Shown here in pieces: positions 1 to 6,389 of a stretch of 8,885 bases of DNA. The DNA is from Chlamydiia bacterium (GTDB lineage Bacteria > Chlamydiota > Chlamydiia > Chlamydiales > Simkaniaceae): positions 1 through 8,885 of the forward strand of contig JAGROF010000162.1 in assembly GCA_020440405.1 (NCBI GenBank), written 5' to 3'. Each line of letters opens with the position of its first letter. Positions within the stretch are counted from its first letter, which is position 1. The notes under the pieces were generated by a model. It did not search any database. It was not told the origin of the DNA and saw only the letters and a program-made list of their open reading frames with translations. Made by a program: the position numbers and the translations under genes.

Positions 1-25
1 AATAAACAGTATTTTAATTGTTCGG

Positions 26-41
26 TTTAATTGCAATTAAA
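26..41. repeat. Perfect 16-bp palindrome in the promoter region
   Basis: TTTAATTGCAATTAAA equals its own reverse complement. The half-site TTTAATTG also occurs at 13-20, 13 bp upstream, and AATTGTT occurs at 16-22 and 46-52. The palindrome covers the candidate -35 hexamer (31-36), so it could be an operator. In DNA this AT-rich a palindrome of this size can arise by chance, so an operator role is inference. Confidence 0.4.
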
Positions 42-60
42 AACGAATTGTTGCTATTAT
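31..60 (+). promoter_or_regulatory. Candidate sigma-70-type promoter with extended -10
   Basis: TTGCAA at 31-36 (-35), an 18-nt spacer, then TATTAT at 55-60 (5 of 6 matches to TATAAT), preceded by TG at 52-53 in the extended -10 position. Transcription would start near 67, leaving a leader of about 20 nt before the ATG at 88. A strong Shine-Dalgarno (AAGAGGAG, 77-84) lies in that leader. It would drive the 131-aa gene and possibly recN and the downstream gene. Confidence 0.5.
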
Positions 61-87
61 CGTTAGTGTTGATAACAAGAGGAGATT

Positions 88-483
88 ATGACAGAATTTC
101 AAGGATACATTAAACAAGCCGGAAATTATGCCTATGCAGCACTAGCTGCCCTACAACAACCAAGAAAATCTTTGAGTGACTTCGCAGAAACCGTCTCTGG
201 CGCTTCAGCACAAGTCATGGATGCAGCATCCACCGCCGCAACAAGAATGCTAGACAACGTCCATTACCTCATGCATCGCGCTTGCCAAACCGTCACTGCT
301 ATCCGCTCAACAGCTCATGGAGCTGTAGACGGAGCCATGATCGGAATGGTTGGAGGATTCTTTATCGCAGGCCCTTTTGGAATGGGCTGGGGCGCTTGGA
401 TCGGGACTGCTGCTGGAGCCGTTTATGGGTTTAGCAACGCAACCGAAAATCCTTACGCGACCAAAGCATTCACAATACTTTAA
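88..483 (+). CDS. Small glycine-zipper membrane-associated protein, function unknown
   Basis: 131 aa; the ATG follows AAGAGGAG at 77-84, an excellent ribosome binding site. I do not recognise the family. Residues 1-75 are alanine-rich and mostly helix-prone without a clear signal peptide. Residues 79-116 form a hydrophobic glycine-rich block: glycines at 82, 86, 89 and 90 come first, then a perfect GxxxGxxxGxxxGxxxG register at 98, 102, 106, 110 and 114, separated by a GPFG turn. This is the pattern of a glycine-zipper helical hairpin, which packs in membranes or oligomers. Similar motifs occur in Rick_17kDa/OmpA-type glycine-zipper proteins and some class II bacteriocins, but there is no lipobox and no double-glycine leader here. 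The gene ends 33 nt before recN, with a stem-loop between them. The coding call is secure; the membrane role is inference. Confidence 0.85.
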   Translation: MTEFQGYIKQAGNYAYAALAALQQPRKSLSDFAETVSGASAQVMDAASTAATRMLDNVHYLMHRACQTVTAIRSTAHGAVDGAMIGMVGGFFIAGPFGMGWGAWIGTAAGAVYGFSNATENPYATKAFTIL

Positions 484-505
484 TAAAAAAGCTTCGTTAG
501 CCTAT

Positions 506-536
506 AGTGAGAGAGTATGCTAGGTACTCTCTCACT
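506..536 (+). promoter_or_regulatory. Perfect 12-bp stem-loop spanning the recN start codon
   Basis: AGTGAGAGAGTA (506-517) pairs without mismatch with TACTCTCTCACT (525-536) around a 7-nt loop (518-524). The A of the recN ATG is the last stem base; its T and G lie in the loop. The only purine-rich tract ahead of recN (507-515) is fully paired. The stem is followed by a T-rich run (536-546, 9 of 11 T) and preceded by an A tract at 484-490. It could therefore be an intrinsic terminator of the upstream gene, an attenuator, or a structure repressing recN translation. The stem is directly visible; which role applies is inference. Confidence 0.65.
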
Positions 537-2100
537 TTCTTCTTTTGCCCTCATTGATTCCGTGACGATCACCTTTGATCGTGGATTTCATATTCTTACT
601 GGAGAAACAGGAGCCGGCAAAACCCTTCTTATTCAAGCCATCCACCTCTTAACAGGTCATAAAGTCAGCACCGATATCATCCGCAAAGGAACAGACAAAG
701 CCGTCATTGAAGCCACATTTGACATCAAGGATATCCCCGAAGTTCAAAAACTCCTCACCTTAGAAGGGATTGACTTTGATCCTTCAGAACTCCTCATTAT
801 CAAGCGTGAAATCTCTCGCCACGCCAAAAACCGGATCTTTATCAATGCCCAGTTCGCGCCTCTTTCCCTTCTCGCTCAAATTGGTCCCCATTTACTTGAG
901 CTTGTCTCACAAAATAGTGCTCAAACCCTCCGCCAACCCGATACCCAACGCTCCCTTTTAGATCTGTATGGAAACACCGACCTTGCCCCCTATTCCCAAG
1001 CCTTCCATAGTGCAAAAGCTTTAGAAAAAGAACTTACTTCCCTAAAAATGGAAAACGCCCCAGAAAAACTCGACCGTCTCAAGTGGGAACTCAAAGAATG
1101 GGAAGCACTAAGCTACCAAGAAGGAGAAGAAGATACCTTATTTTCTTCCTATAAATCTCTTGCAACCTCCCAAGAAGAGGTAGAAAGCCTTGCCGCCCTT
1201 CAAGCGGGGCTTGATCACCCCAATCTCATTCCCACCCTTTCCCAATTTCAAAAGCTCACAAAGGATCCTTCACTCAAAGAGCATCTTCAAAGCGCGATCA
1301 TGCACCTTCAAGAGGCCTCTTTTATGCTCTCCAAAAACCTCGAGTCTCTTGACCATTCTCCAGACAAACTCAAGGAACTTGAAGAACGCCTCTCCAGGCT
1401 CAATCACCTCAAACGGAAATACCACGTTGAAGCCATCCTTCCCCATCTTGAGAATCTTAGGAAACAGGTCGATACCTTAGAGCATCTAGACGAACGGACC
1501 GCCTCTCTTGAAAAACAGTGGCAAACCCTTAAAGATACCACGCAAACTCTTGCCCAAACGCTCACAGAAAAGCGTCTCAAAGAAGCTCAAGAACTTGAAA
1601 AAGCCCTGACCGAAGAGCTCCGCGCCCTCAATTTTTCGCAAGCCCGTGTCATCATCGAAGTCACTCCCCAAGAGCTGGGCCCTACAGGAAAAGATCGCGT
1701 GACCTTTTTCTTAGCAGCAAACCCTGGAGAAGCCCCCTCCTCCCTTGCCACACACTCCAGTGGAGGAGAAATCGCCCGCTTCCTCTTTGCCCTTAAGCTT
1801 CTCTATGCAGGGAAAGGAGGCCTTCCCACACTGATTTTCGATGAAATTGATGCTAATGTTGGCGGAGAAACCGCCTCCCTATTAGGAAAAAAACTCAAAG
1901 CCCTCGCCCAAAGCGCTCAAGTGTTGGCGATTACCCACTTCCCCCAAGTTGCCCGTCACGCCGACCATCACCTTCAAATCTCTAAACATGAAGTCGATGG
2001 ACGGACCCTCACTGAAATCTCCCCTCTTCAAACCTCCGAAAAAGAGCGAGAACTTTTACGCATGCTCGGGGGAGAATCATTGAATTTATTTCCCAAATAG
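517..2100 (+). CDS. recN: DNA repair protein RecN (SMC-like ATPase)
   Basis: RecN is a cytoplasmic SMC-family ATPase that acts with RecA in double-strand break repair. At 527 aa this is close to the usual 550 or so. Residues 1-28 match the conserved RecN N-terminus (M-L-x-x-L-x-[IL]-x-x-F-A), which fixes the start at 517. The Walker A motif GETGAGKT is at 29-36. A long charged, leucine-rich coiled-coil region runs from about 150 to 370, with KRKY at 299-302 near the hairpin end as in other RecNs. The ABC signature SSGGE is at 414-418, the Walker B LIFDEID at 439-445, and the switch histidine at H474 within ITHFPQVA. All catalytic motifs are intact, so it should be functional. No good Shine-Dalgarno is exposed, because a stem-loop at 506-536 covers the initiation region. 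The next gene begins 25 nt downstream, so co-transcription is likely. Confidence 0.97.
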   Translation: MLGTLSLSSFALIDSVTITFDRGFHILTGETGAGKTLLIQAIHLLTGHKVSTDIIRKGTDKAVIEATFDIKDIPEVQKLLTLEGIDFDPSELLIIKREISRHAKNRIFINAQFAPLSLLAQIGPHLLELVSQNSAQTLRQPDTQRSLLDLYGNTDLAPYSQAFHSAKALEKELTSLKMENAPEKLDRLKWELKEWEALSYQEGEEDTLFSSYKSLATSQEEVESLAALQAGLDHPNLIPTLSQFQKLTKDPSLKEHLQSAIMHLQEASFMLSKNLESLDHSPDKLKELEERLSRLNHLKRKYHVEAILPHLENLRKQVDTLEHLDERTASLEKQWQTLKDTTQTLAQTLTEKRLKEAQELEKALTEELRALNFSQARVIIEVTPQELGPTGKDRVTFFLAANPGEAPSSLATHSSGGEIARFLFALKLLYAGKGGLPTLIFDEIDANVGGETASLLGKKLKALAQSAQVLAITHFPQVARHADHHLQISKHEVDGRTLTEISPLQTSEKERELLRMLGGESLNLFPK

Positions 2101-2125
2101 GAGAAAAAATAAGTAAGGAGGGAAG

Positions 2126-3025
2126 ATGAAAAAAGCCTTACTATTTCTACTACTTCCTATTTTTGTATTTAGCCTAGATTACTCACTTGCAACCGATTAT
2201 TGCTTTATCCATAAGCGGGATCGTGTGTATATCGATGGCTACTTTGCTCCTGTAGCAGGCGCCGACATTGATAAGCGGGGCTTTCGAGGCTCCGATCTTC
2301 ACTATACAGAAGGAGCCGGCGCGATTTTTATTAATGCCTACCCTGCTGAGGATCATGCGCTTTCTTTTGAATTTGGCTATGGATACATGCGTGTCAACTG
2401 GGATGAAAACCCCGCCTTTAGCCAAAAGAGCTTTAACGACGCGATTTTTTCCGTTGGTTACATTACCACAGCCATCAAACAGTGGCGGTGGGTCGTCAAT
2501 CTCGGCGTCCATGCCAACCTCGACCACTTTAATATGGGAACTAATGCCTTTTATACAGGGATGATTTGGGGACGTCTCGCCTACAGCAAGCCCTTGGGAA
2601 TTCACATCGGTGTCGTTGGGCAAACGGGAGTTAAAAGCACCTATCTCTTTCCCATCCTGGGGGTGGATTGGTACTTTCATCGCCAGTGGAAGATCAATGC
2701 TGTCTTCCCCCTCGACTTCTCTCTCCACTACTCCTTTGCAAAATACTGGTCGACAGCCCTTTCTTACCGCAGCTTTGGCGGCTGGTACCGCTCTTTCCAC
2801 CGTGTTGGTAAACGAGCCACCCAACCTGAATCGATGATCTCCGTCCACGCCAACGGCCTCGACCTAGGCATCTACTTCAACACCCGCCACTTTTCTGCAG
2901 GGGTCTTCGGCGGCGCCAACTTTGGCGGCTGGCTACTCATCCGCAATCGTCACGGGGCAAAGCCCGTCTACTTCCACTTTGACTCTGCCGCCTATGGCGG
3001 CATCAAAGGCTGTTTTGAGTTTTAG
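2126..3025 (+). CDS. Exported, probable outer-membrane beta-barrel protein
   Basis: 299 aa with a near-perfect ribosome binding site (AAGGAGGG, 2115-2122) just before the ATG. Residues 1-16 form a classic signal peptide: MKK, then a leucine/phenylalanine core. Cleavage is possible after S16 or A22. The mature part is rich in aromatic residues and glycine, with alternating polar/hydrophobic stretches suited to amphipathic beta strands (for example 79-91, 120-130, 172-220 and 246-272). It ends in ...KGCFEF with a C-terminal phenylalanine, the usual BAM beta-signal ending. Only two cysteines are present (C26 and C296). The stretch 174-221 faintly resembles DUF6268-type proteins, but I cannot confirm this. 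It lies 25 nt after recN, probably on the same transcript, with no obvious functional link. Its last 23 bp overlap the convergent gene that ends at 3003. An outer-membrane location is likely; substrate or role is unknown. Confidence 0.85.
   Translation: MKKALLFLLLPIFVFSLDYSLATDYCFIHKRDRVYIDGYFAPVAGADIDKRGFRGSDLHYTEGAGAIFINAYPAEDHALSFEFGYGYMRVNWDENPAFSQKSFNDAIFSVGYITTAIKQWRWVVNLGVHANLDHFNMGTNAFYTGMIWGRLAYSKPLGIHIGVVGQTGVKSTYLFPILGVDWYFHRQWKINAVFPLDFSLHYSFAKYWSTALSYRSFGGWYRSFHRVGKRATQPESMISVHANGLDLGIYFNTRHFSAGVFGGANFGGWLLIRNRHGAKPVYFHFDSAAYGGIKGCFEF
2986..3002. terminator. GC-rich hairpin at the convergent gene ends (possible terminator)
   Basis: TGCCGCC (2986-2992), a TAT loop, then GGCGGCA (2996-3002): a perfect 7-bp stem with a 3-nt loop. 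It sits directly after the minus-strand stop at 3003 and inside the last codons of the plus-strand gene. On the plus strand a broken T run (3012-3023) lies about 10 nt further on; on the minus strand no T tract follows. The stem also encodes Ala-Ala-Tyr-Gly-Gly, so GCC/GGC codons alone could explain it. Confidence 0.3.
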
Positions 3026-4082
3026 ATCCCGTACTTTCCATCCAGGCATCAAAGGAGGCTTTTTCTGCTCCTCTTAATGCTGCGGCAAGCCCAGGAAAAA
3101 TGGCCGTAAAAATGTTCTGCAGAATCGGTTTAAAAGCCTCTTCATCCTCTACATGCTTTCCAAGAAATTCGACATAGGCTGTATAGGCCTTGCACTTTTC
3201 AAACCCTTCGAGCCCTTCAATCAGTCTTTCTTCAAAGCGCAAAATCGGATCTCCATCTTCAACAACATGCCAATACTCCTCGCATAAATCCAGTTTCTGC
3301 ATCAAGTTAAGGGTGCAGTCTGGGCTCTCGAGGAAGCGGGTCATCTCATCAAAAACAGCCAGTTCTCTCCAGATCTTCCAGCGCATTTCAATCCAAGCGC
3401 CTCGGGTCTGCAGCCAATGGCGTCTGTTTTTGAGTTCTTCTGCAGAAAGCCCCTCTCCAGGAATCTTATCCTGAAAAGTTTCATCCCATTCTGAAAAGCA
3501 CTCATGGGCATTTTGGAACTCGACGAGATCGATATAAGCCTTTGTTTTTGCCCATCCCTCTAAGTGATCTGCAAACTGCAGGTAATCCTTGGGAATTTGG
3601 TCTTCTAATCTTTTGTAATCCGTTGCCTTTCCATAAAGCGCAAGCAGGAGTTGTGCTCCATCCTTTAGGGACAGCTCAGCCACTTGAAGCTTGGCGTAAA
3701 TCCTTTGGCATCCCTCCTCCGTATTGAGCTGCTCAATGTCACTTGCAATCGAAAACGGGCGGTAATGAGAAACAAAAAGCTGAGCACCCAATAGAGGAAT
3801 CCCCATCTTCCACTTCACCTCAGGAGAGATCTTTAAAAAGCGCATCCCAAACGCTACAAGGCCCATCGACGTCAAATCAAGGACGACATTCCAATGCGTC
3901 GGGTATCCTAAAGGGGTCCCCATTCTGGGTGTGAGCCCCTGTCCTAATGCCGATAACGCAAACAGTGTTGTTGCATTACGCATCCCTTCTACTTTTTGAT
4001 ACCGCAGCGCCATGTACACAAGGGAAAGCCCTGCTAGCTGCGCCCCTACACGCTTAAAACTAACCGCCTGATATTCTGTCAT
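3003..4082 (-). CDS. Tandem-family paralog 1: membrane domain plus two helical repeats
   Basis: 359 aa, family not recognised. I chose the ATG at 4082 because the protein then begins MTEYQA like the 381-aa paralog, AGGA (4089-4092) lies 6 nt upstream, and the ATG overlaps the previous stop as ATGA. The longer reading from 4133 only runs back into the neighbour. Hydrophobic segments lie near 12-27, 38-50, 66-81 and 91-106. Two soluble repeats follow. The first spans about 137-238, with G176-W177, W223 and W235. The second spans about 258-359, with G293-F294 and W347. The final tryptophan found in the other members is missing; the tail reads GSKTQNSL and overlaps the convergent plus-strand gene by 23 bp. 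This is the most divergent of the three long copies and the last gene of the cluster. A membrane-anchored helical protein is the supportable description. Confidence 0.85.
   Translation of the reverse strand: MTEYQAVSFKRVGAQLAGLSLVYMALRYQKVEGMRNATTLFALSALGQGLTPRMGTPLGYPTHWNVVLDLTSMGLVAFGMRFLKISPEVKWKMGIPLLGAQLFVSHYRPFSIASDIEQLNTEEGCQRIYAKLQVAELSLKDGAQLLLALYGKATDYKRLEDQIPKDYLQFADHLEGWAKTKAYIDLVEFQNAHECFSEWDETFQDKIPGEGLSAEELKNRRHWLQTRGAWIEMRWKIWRELAVFDEMTRFLESPDCTLNLMQKLDLCEEYWHVVEDGDPILRFEERLIEGLEGFEKCKAYTAYVEFLGKHVEDEEAFKPILQNIFTAIFPGLAAALRGAEKASFDAWMESTGSKTQNSL
4079..4082 (-). other. ATGA stop/start overlap (translational coupling)
   Basis: The TGA of the 387-aa paralog (4079-4081) shares bases with the ATG of paralog 1 (4080-4082). 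This is the standard geometry for ribosome reinitiation, and it fixes the start of paralog 1. Confidence 0.75.
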
Positions 4083-5242
4083 AGAAGGTCCTGCCACTCG
4101 GCTCGAATCGTATTCCCCTCTTCCTCTAGCCACTCATTCAAGAAAACCTCTTCTTCCTCATTGAGCTCTTGAATAAGATTGGGGAAAACAGAATTAAAGA
4201 CTGTTAAATCTTTAAGGTCATTGTCATGTAGAAATTCCACATACTCGATGTAAGCTTTGCATTTTTCAACCCCTTCTAAGGTGTCCATCAATGTCTTTCT
4301 TACGGCCAAAGCCTTCTCACAAAAAGGACGTTGGTAGTTCCCCTGTTGATACTTAAGTGTCATCAAAACATATTCATCGCAAAGATCTATTTTTTGACTG
4401 AATGTTAGGTCATTGTTCCTCGGAACACAACGCAATAAAGTTTGATAGTTAATGTTAAAACTAATATCACCCATTGTCCAAATCCGCCACCGGTAAGTGA
4501 TCCATGCTCCCGTTGTTCGAAGCCACTGATCCCGCTGATTCAATGCTTCTGGACTTAAACCATCCTCATGAATGAGCTGTTTAAAATCGACATAGGGTTG
4601 GCACAACCGATGCTGATTCATCCATTCGTAGTAGCTCATCTGGGCTTTTGCTTTTTCCCAACCTTCAAGCAGACCAAGTGTTTCTTTATATATCTGTAAA
4701 AGATAAGAAGCTTCTGACCCTCGATATTGGGCGCGATCAGAAAGGGCAATAAGTTTTTCTGTAAGTGCTCTATAGGCGCGGATCTTTTCATAAGGAGAGA
4801 GCTGGTCCCTGCAATGACTTAATTCTGCATATAGCTCAAGAGCTATAACTTTTTCCTCTTCCCGCCTTTCCGGTGTTTCGCTATCAATTGCTGAAACGCG
4901 ACGAAAAAAAGTATCAAAATAGGCATTTGAAATCAGCAGTTGCGTCCCTCCTAGGGCCACTCCTCCCCCATACTTAGCGCGACAAGAGGTCACCAGCTGA
5001 CTGACTCCATAGGCAATAAACCCTATTGAGAGGCAATCATTTAAATAGCTCCTTTTAGAACGCTCCCCTAGAGGCGTCCGCACCCTGTGAGAAAACCCTT
5101 GCAAGATCCCTGCTGCCACAAAGGCAAGGGCGGAGTTGCAGGGAATCGTGAGTTTACGATACCGTGCAGCGGCATAGGCGCATAGCAGTGTCGCAGCCTG
5201 AAAGCACACACGCTTGACGCTAATCGCTTGATACGTTGTTAT
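4079..5242 (-). CDS. Tandem-family paralog 2, apparent ATA start codon
   Basis: 387 codons from the ATA at 5240-5242. That codon aligns without gaps with the ATG of the 381-aa paralog: the two regions are collinear at a 1,147-nt offset, reading ITTYQAIS against MTEYQAIS. GGAG (5250-5253) lies 7 nt upstream. Conventional alternatives are GTG at 5314 or ATG at 5401, adding 24 and 53 residues. Both lie inside the upstream paralog in another frame, lack a good ribosome site and have no counterpart in the sisters. Four hydrophobic segments fall near 12-27, 38-50, 67-84 and 91-106. Helical repeat one spans about 148-255 (G194-W195, W240, W252) and repeat two about 279-387 (G324, W371, W383). Residues 13-61 are about 86% identical to the 381-aa paralog, but the C-terminal part is much more diverged. 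The body is fully open, so this is either a live gene with a rare start codon or one poorly expressed by start loss. Confidence 0.75.
   Translation of the reverse strand: MTTYQAISVKRVCFQAATLLCAYAAARYRKLTIPCNSALAFVAAGILQGFSHRVRTPLGERSKRSYLNDCLSIGFIAYGVSQLVTSCRAKYGGGVALGGTQLLISNAYFDTFFRRVSAIDSETPERREEEKVIALELYAELSHCRDQLSPYEKIRAYRALTEKLIALSDRAQYRGSEASYLLQIYKETLGLLEGWEKAKAQMSYYEWMNQHRLCQPYVDFKQLIHEDGLSPEALNQRDQWLRTTGAWITYRWRIWTMGDISFNINYQTLLRCVPRNNDLTFSQKIDLCDEYVLMTLKYQQGNYQRPFCEKALAVRKTLMDTLEGVEKCKAYIEYVEFLHDNDLKDLTVFNSVFPNLIQELNEEEEVFLNEWLEEEGNTIRAEWQDLL
5101..5242 (-). repeat. Direct repeat copy 1 (5' end of paralog 2)
   Basis: Aligns gap-free with 6248-6389. I count 21 differences in 142 nt (about 85% identity). 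It holds codons 1-47 of paralog 2, the duplicated start of the tandem genes. The start codon itself differs: ATA here, ATG in the other copy. Confidence 0.8.
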
Positions 5243-5253
5243 TTTATTTCTCC
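5240..5253 (-). promoter_or_regulatory. Ribosome binding site and reinitiation site at the ATA start
   Basis: On the minus strand GGAG (5253-5250), a 7-nt spacer, then ATA (5242-5240). The TAA of the upstream paralog (5246-5244) lies inside the spacer, one base before the ATA. The spacing suits initiation at the ATA, and the close stop suits reinitiation. Confidence 0.5.
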
Positions 5254-6389
5254 CACTCTGCTTTAATAGCGTTTCCTGTTTCCTCCATCCACTGCTGGAA
5301 CTGTCCTTGCTCACTTGGGCTAAGGGCCCTTTCGATTTCAGGAAAAATGGTTTTAAATAGGTAGGGCCATTTGATACCGTTATCAGAAAAGAACTCAGCA
5401 TGCTTCATATAAGCTTTGCACCTTTCAAATCCTGCTAAACCATCGATTAATGCTTTTTTAAAGAGGCAAGCTTGTTCCGTGAAATTGCCTCGTTTTACTC
5501 CTCCTTCCAGGTTTTTTGCCTCTTTAATATACTCGCTCAAAAGATCTATCTTTTGATCAAAGGTCAAACGGCAATTAGGAGCTTGCATTAATCCTTTTAA
5601 CTCATTCAGTTTTCCTTCTAAGCCTTCGCTTTTCAGTGTCCAAATCGACCAGCGATGCGCGATCCAAAGCCCTGTTGTGTCAAGCCACTCTTGCCTCTTG
5701 GTCTCCTGTGATGCACTCAAATCTTTATTAGAAATAGCAGTAGAAAAATCAATTTTATTGTAATAGACGCCGTGCTCATTCGACAATTCGTGATACTGTA
5801 TTTGAGCGGCGGCTCTTTCCCATCCAGATAAGCTGTCTATTGCTTTCCTATGTATGTCTTGAAGTTTGCTTGCTGTAGAGCTCTTAAAATCACCATAAGA
5901 AAAAGGGCGCGCTTTAGGAAAAAGTGCGACGCATGCGCGGATGCGGTCTTGGGGTGTGAGTCGGTCTTGTACTGCATCAAGCTTATTATAAAGGGTGTTG
6001 ACCTTATCTTCTGCTCCTGCTTCTTTCACATCAATTGCTGCAGCCTGCCCAAAGAAAGTGTGCGGACGCGCGTTGGAGATTAAAAGCTGGGTTCCCACTA
6101 TTGCTCCTCCTGTCAAATATTTGACGCGCTGGGCAAGCTCGAGCTTGCTCGTTCCCCATGCAATCAGTCCTAGAGAAACCCCATCTAGGAGCCAGCTCCA
6201 GTTTGAGCGCTCACCCAAAGGGGTGTGCACTCTGGTAGAAACTCCTTGCAAAATCCCTGCTGCCACAAAGGCAAGGGCTGGGTTGCGGGGAAGTGTGAGT
6301 TTTTGATACCGCGCGGCGGCATAGGCACATAGCAGTGTCGCAGCTTGAAAGCACGCGCGCCTGGCGCTAATGGCTTGATATTCTGTCAT
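5244..6389 (-). CDS. Tandem-family paralog 3: membrane domain plus two helical repeats
   Basis: 381 aa; best-formed member of an unrecognised family. The ATG at 6389 has AAGGAG (6396-6401) 6 nt upstream and overlaps the preceding stop as ATGA. Residues 1-107 hold four hydrophobic segments (about 11-28, 37-50, 67-82 and 91-106), with a conserved LQG at 47-49 and TPLGER at 56-61 between the two hairpins. The rest is soluble and helical and contains an internal duplication. Unit A spans 144-250 (LTPQDRI, L187-x-G189-W190-E191, W235 with G240, W247) and unit B spans 275-381 (LTFDQKI, L318-x-G320-F321-E322, W367 with G372, W379), offset by 131-132 residues. There is no signal peptide and no catalytic motif that I recognise. 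The multi-helix hydrophobic module followed by a helical domain could suit a membrane-anchored or secreted membrane protein, but that is inference. Confidence 0.9.
   Translation of the reverse strand: MTEYQAISARRACFQAATLLCAYAAARYQKLTLPRNPALAFVAAGILQGVSTRVHTPLGERSNWSWLLDGVSLGLIAWGTSKLELAQRVKYLTGGAIVGTQLLISNARPHTFFGQAAAIDVKEAGAEDKVNTLYNKLDAVQDRLTPQDRIRACVALFPKARPFSYGDFKSSTASKLQDIHRKAIDSLSGWERAAAQIQYHELSNEHGVYYNKIDFSTAISNKDLSASQETKRQEWLDTTGLWIAHRWSIWTLKSEGLEGKLNELKGLMQAPNCRLTFDQKIDLLSEYIKEAKNLEGGVKRGNFTEQACLFKKALIDGLAGFERCKAYMKHAEFFSDNGIKWPYLFKTIFPEIERALSPSEQGQFQQWMEETGNAIKAEWEK
6248..6389 (-). repeat. Direct repeat copy 2 (5' end of paralog 3)
   Basis: Partner of 5101-5242 at a constant 1,147-nt offset, about 85% identical without gaps. 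The shared part encodes the N-terminal membrane segments. It is evidence of tandem gene duplication or later gene conversion. Confidence 0.8.
6386..6389 (-). other. ATGA stop/start overlap (translational coupling)
   Basis: The TGA of the 112-aa gene (6386-6388) overlaps the ATG of paralog 3 (6387-6389). It has the same geometry as the junction at 4079-4082, and a strong AAGGAG lies upstream. Confidence 0.75.

Noticed and set aside
88..150. Similarity of MTEFQ at the start of the glycine-zipper protein to MTEYQ of the tandem family
   Set aside because: Only the first five or so residues agree; the rest does not align, so it is probably chance.
2183..2848. Long open frame (221 codons) antisense to the barrel-like gene
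   Set aside because: The plus-strand frame has a signal peptide, a perfect ribosome site and barrel-like composition. The antisense translation has no recognisable features.
2951..2967. GGGC-AAA-GCCC small inverted repeat inside the barrel-like gene
   Set aside because: A 4-bp stem within coding sequence is expected by chance.
4083..4133. Upstream extension of paralog 1 to an ATG at 4133
   Set aside because: It lies wholly within paralog 2, has no counterpart in the sisters, and the ATG at 4082 has both a ribosome site and an ATGA overlap.
5243..5401. Upstream extension of paralog 2 to GTG 5314 or ATG 5401
   Set aside because: It would overlap 70-158 bp of paralog 3 in another frame, with no ribosome site and no similarity to the other members. 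Kept only as an alternative to the ATA start.
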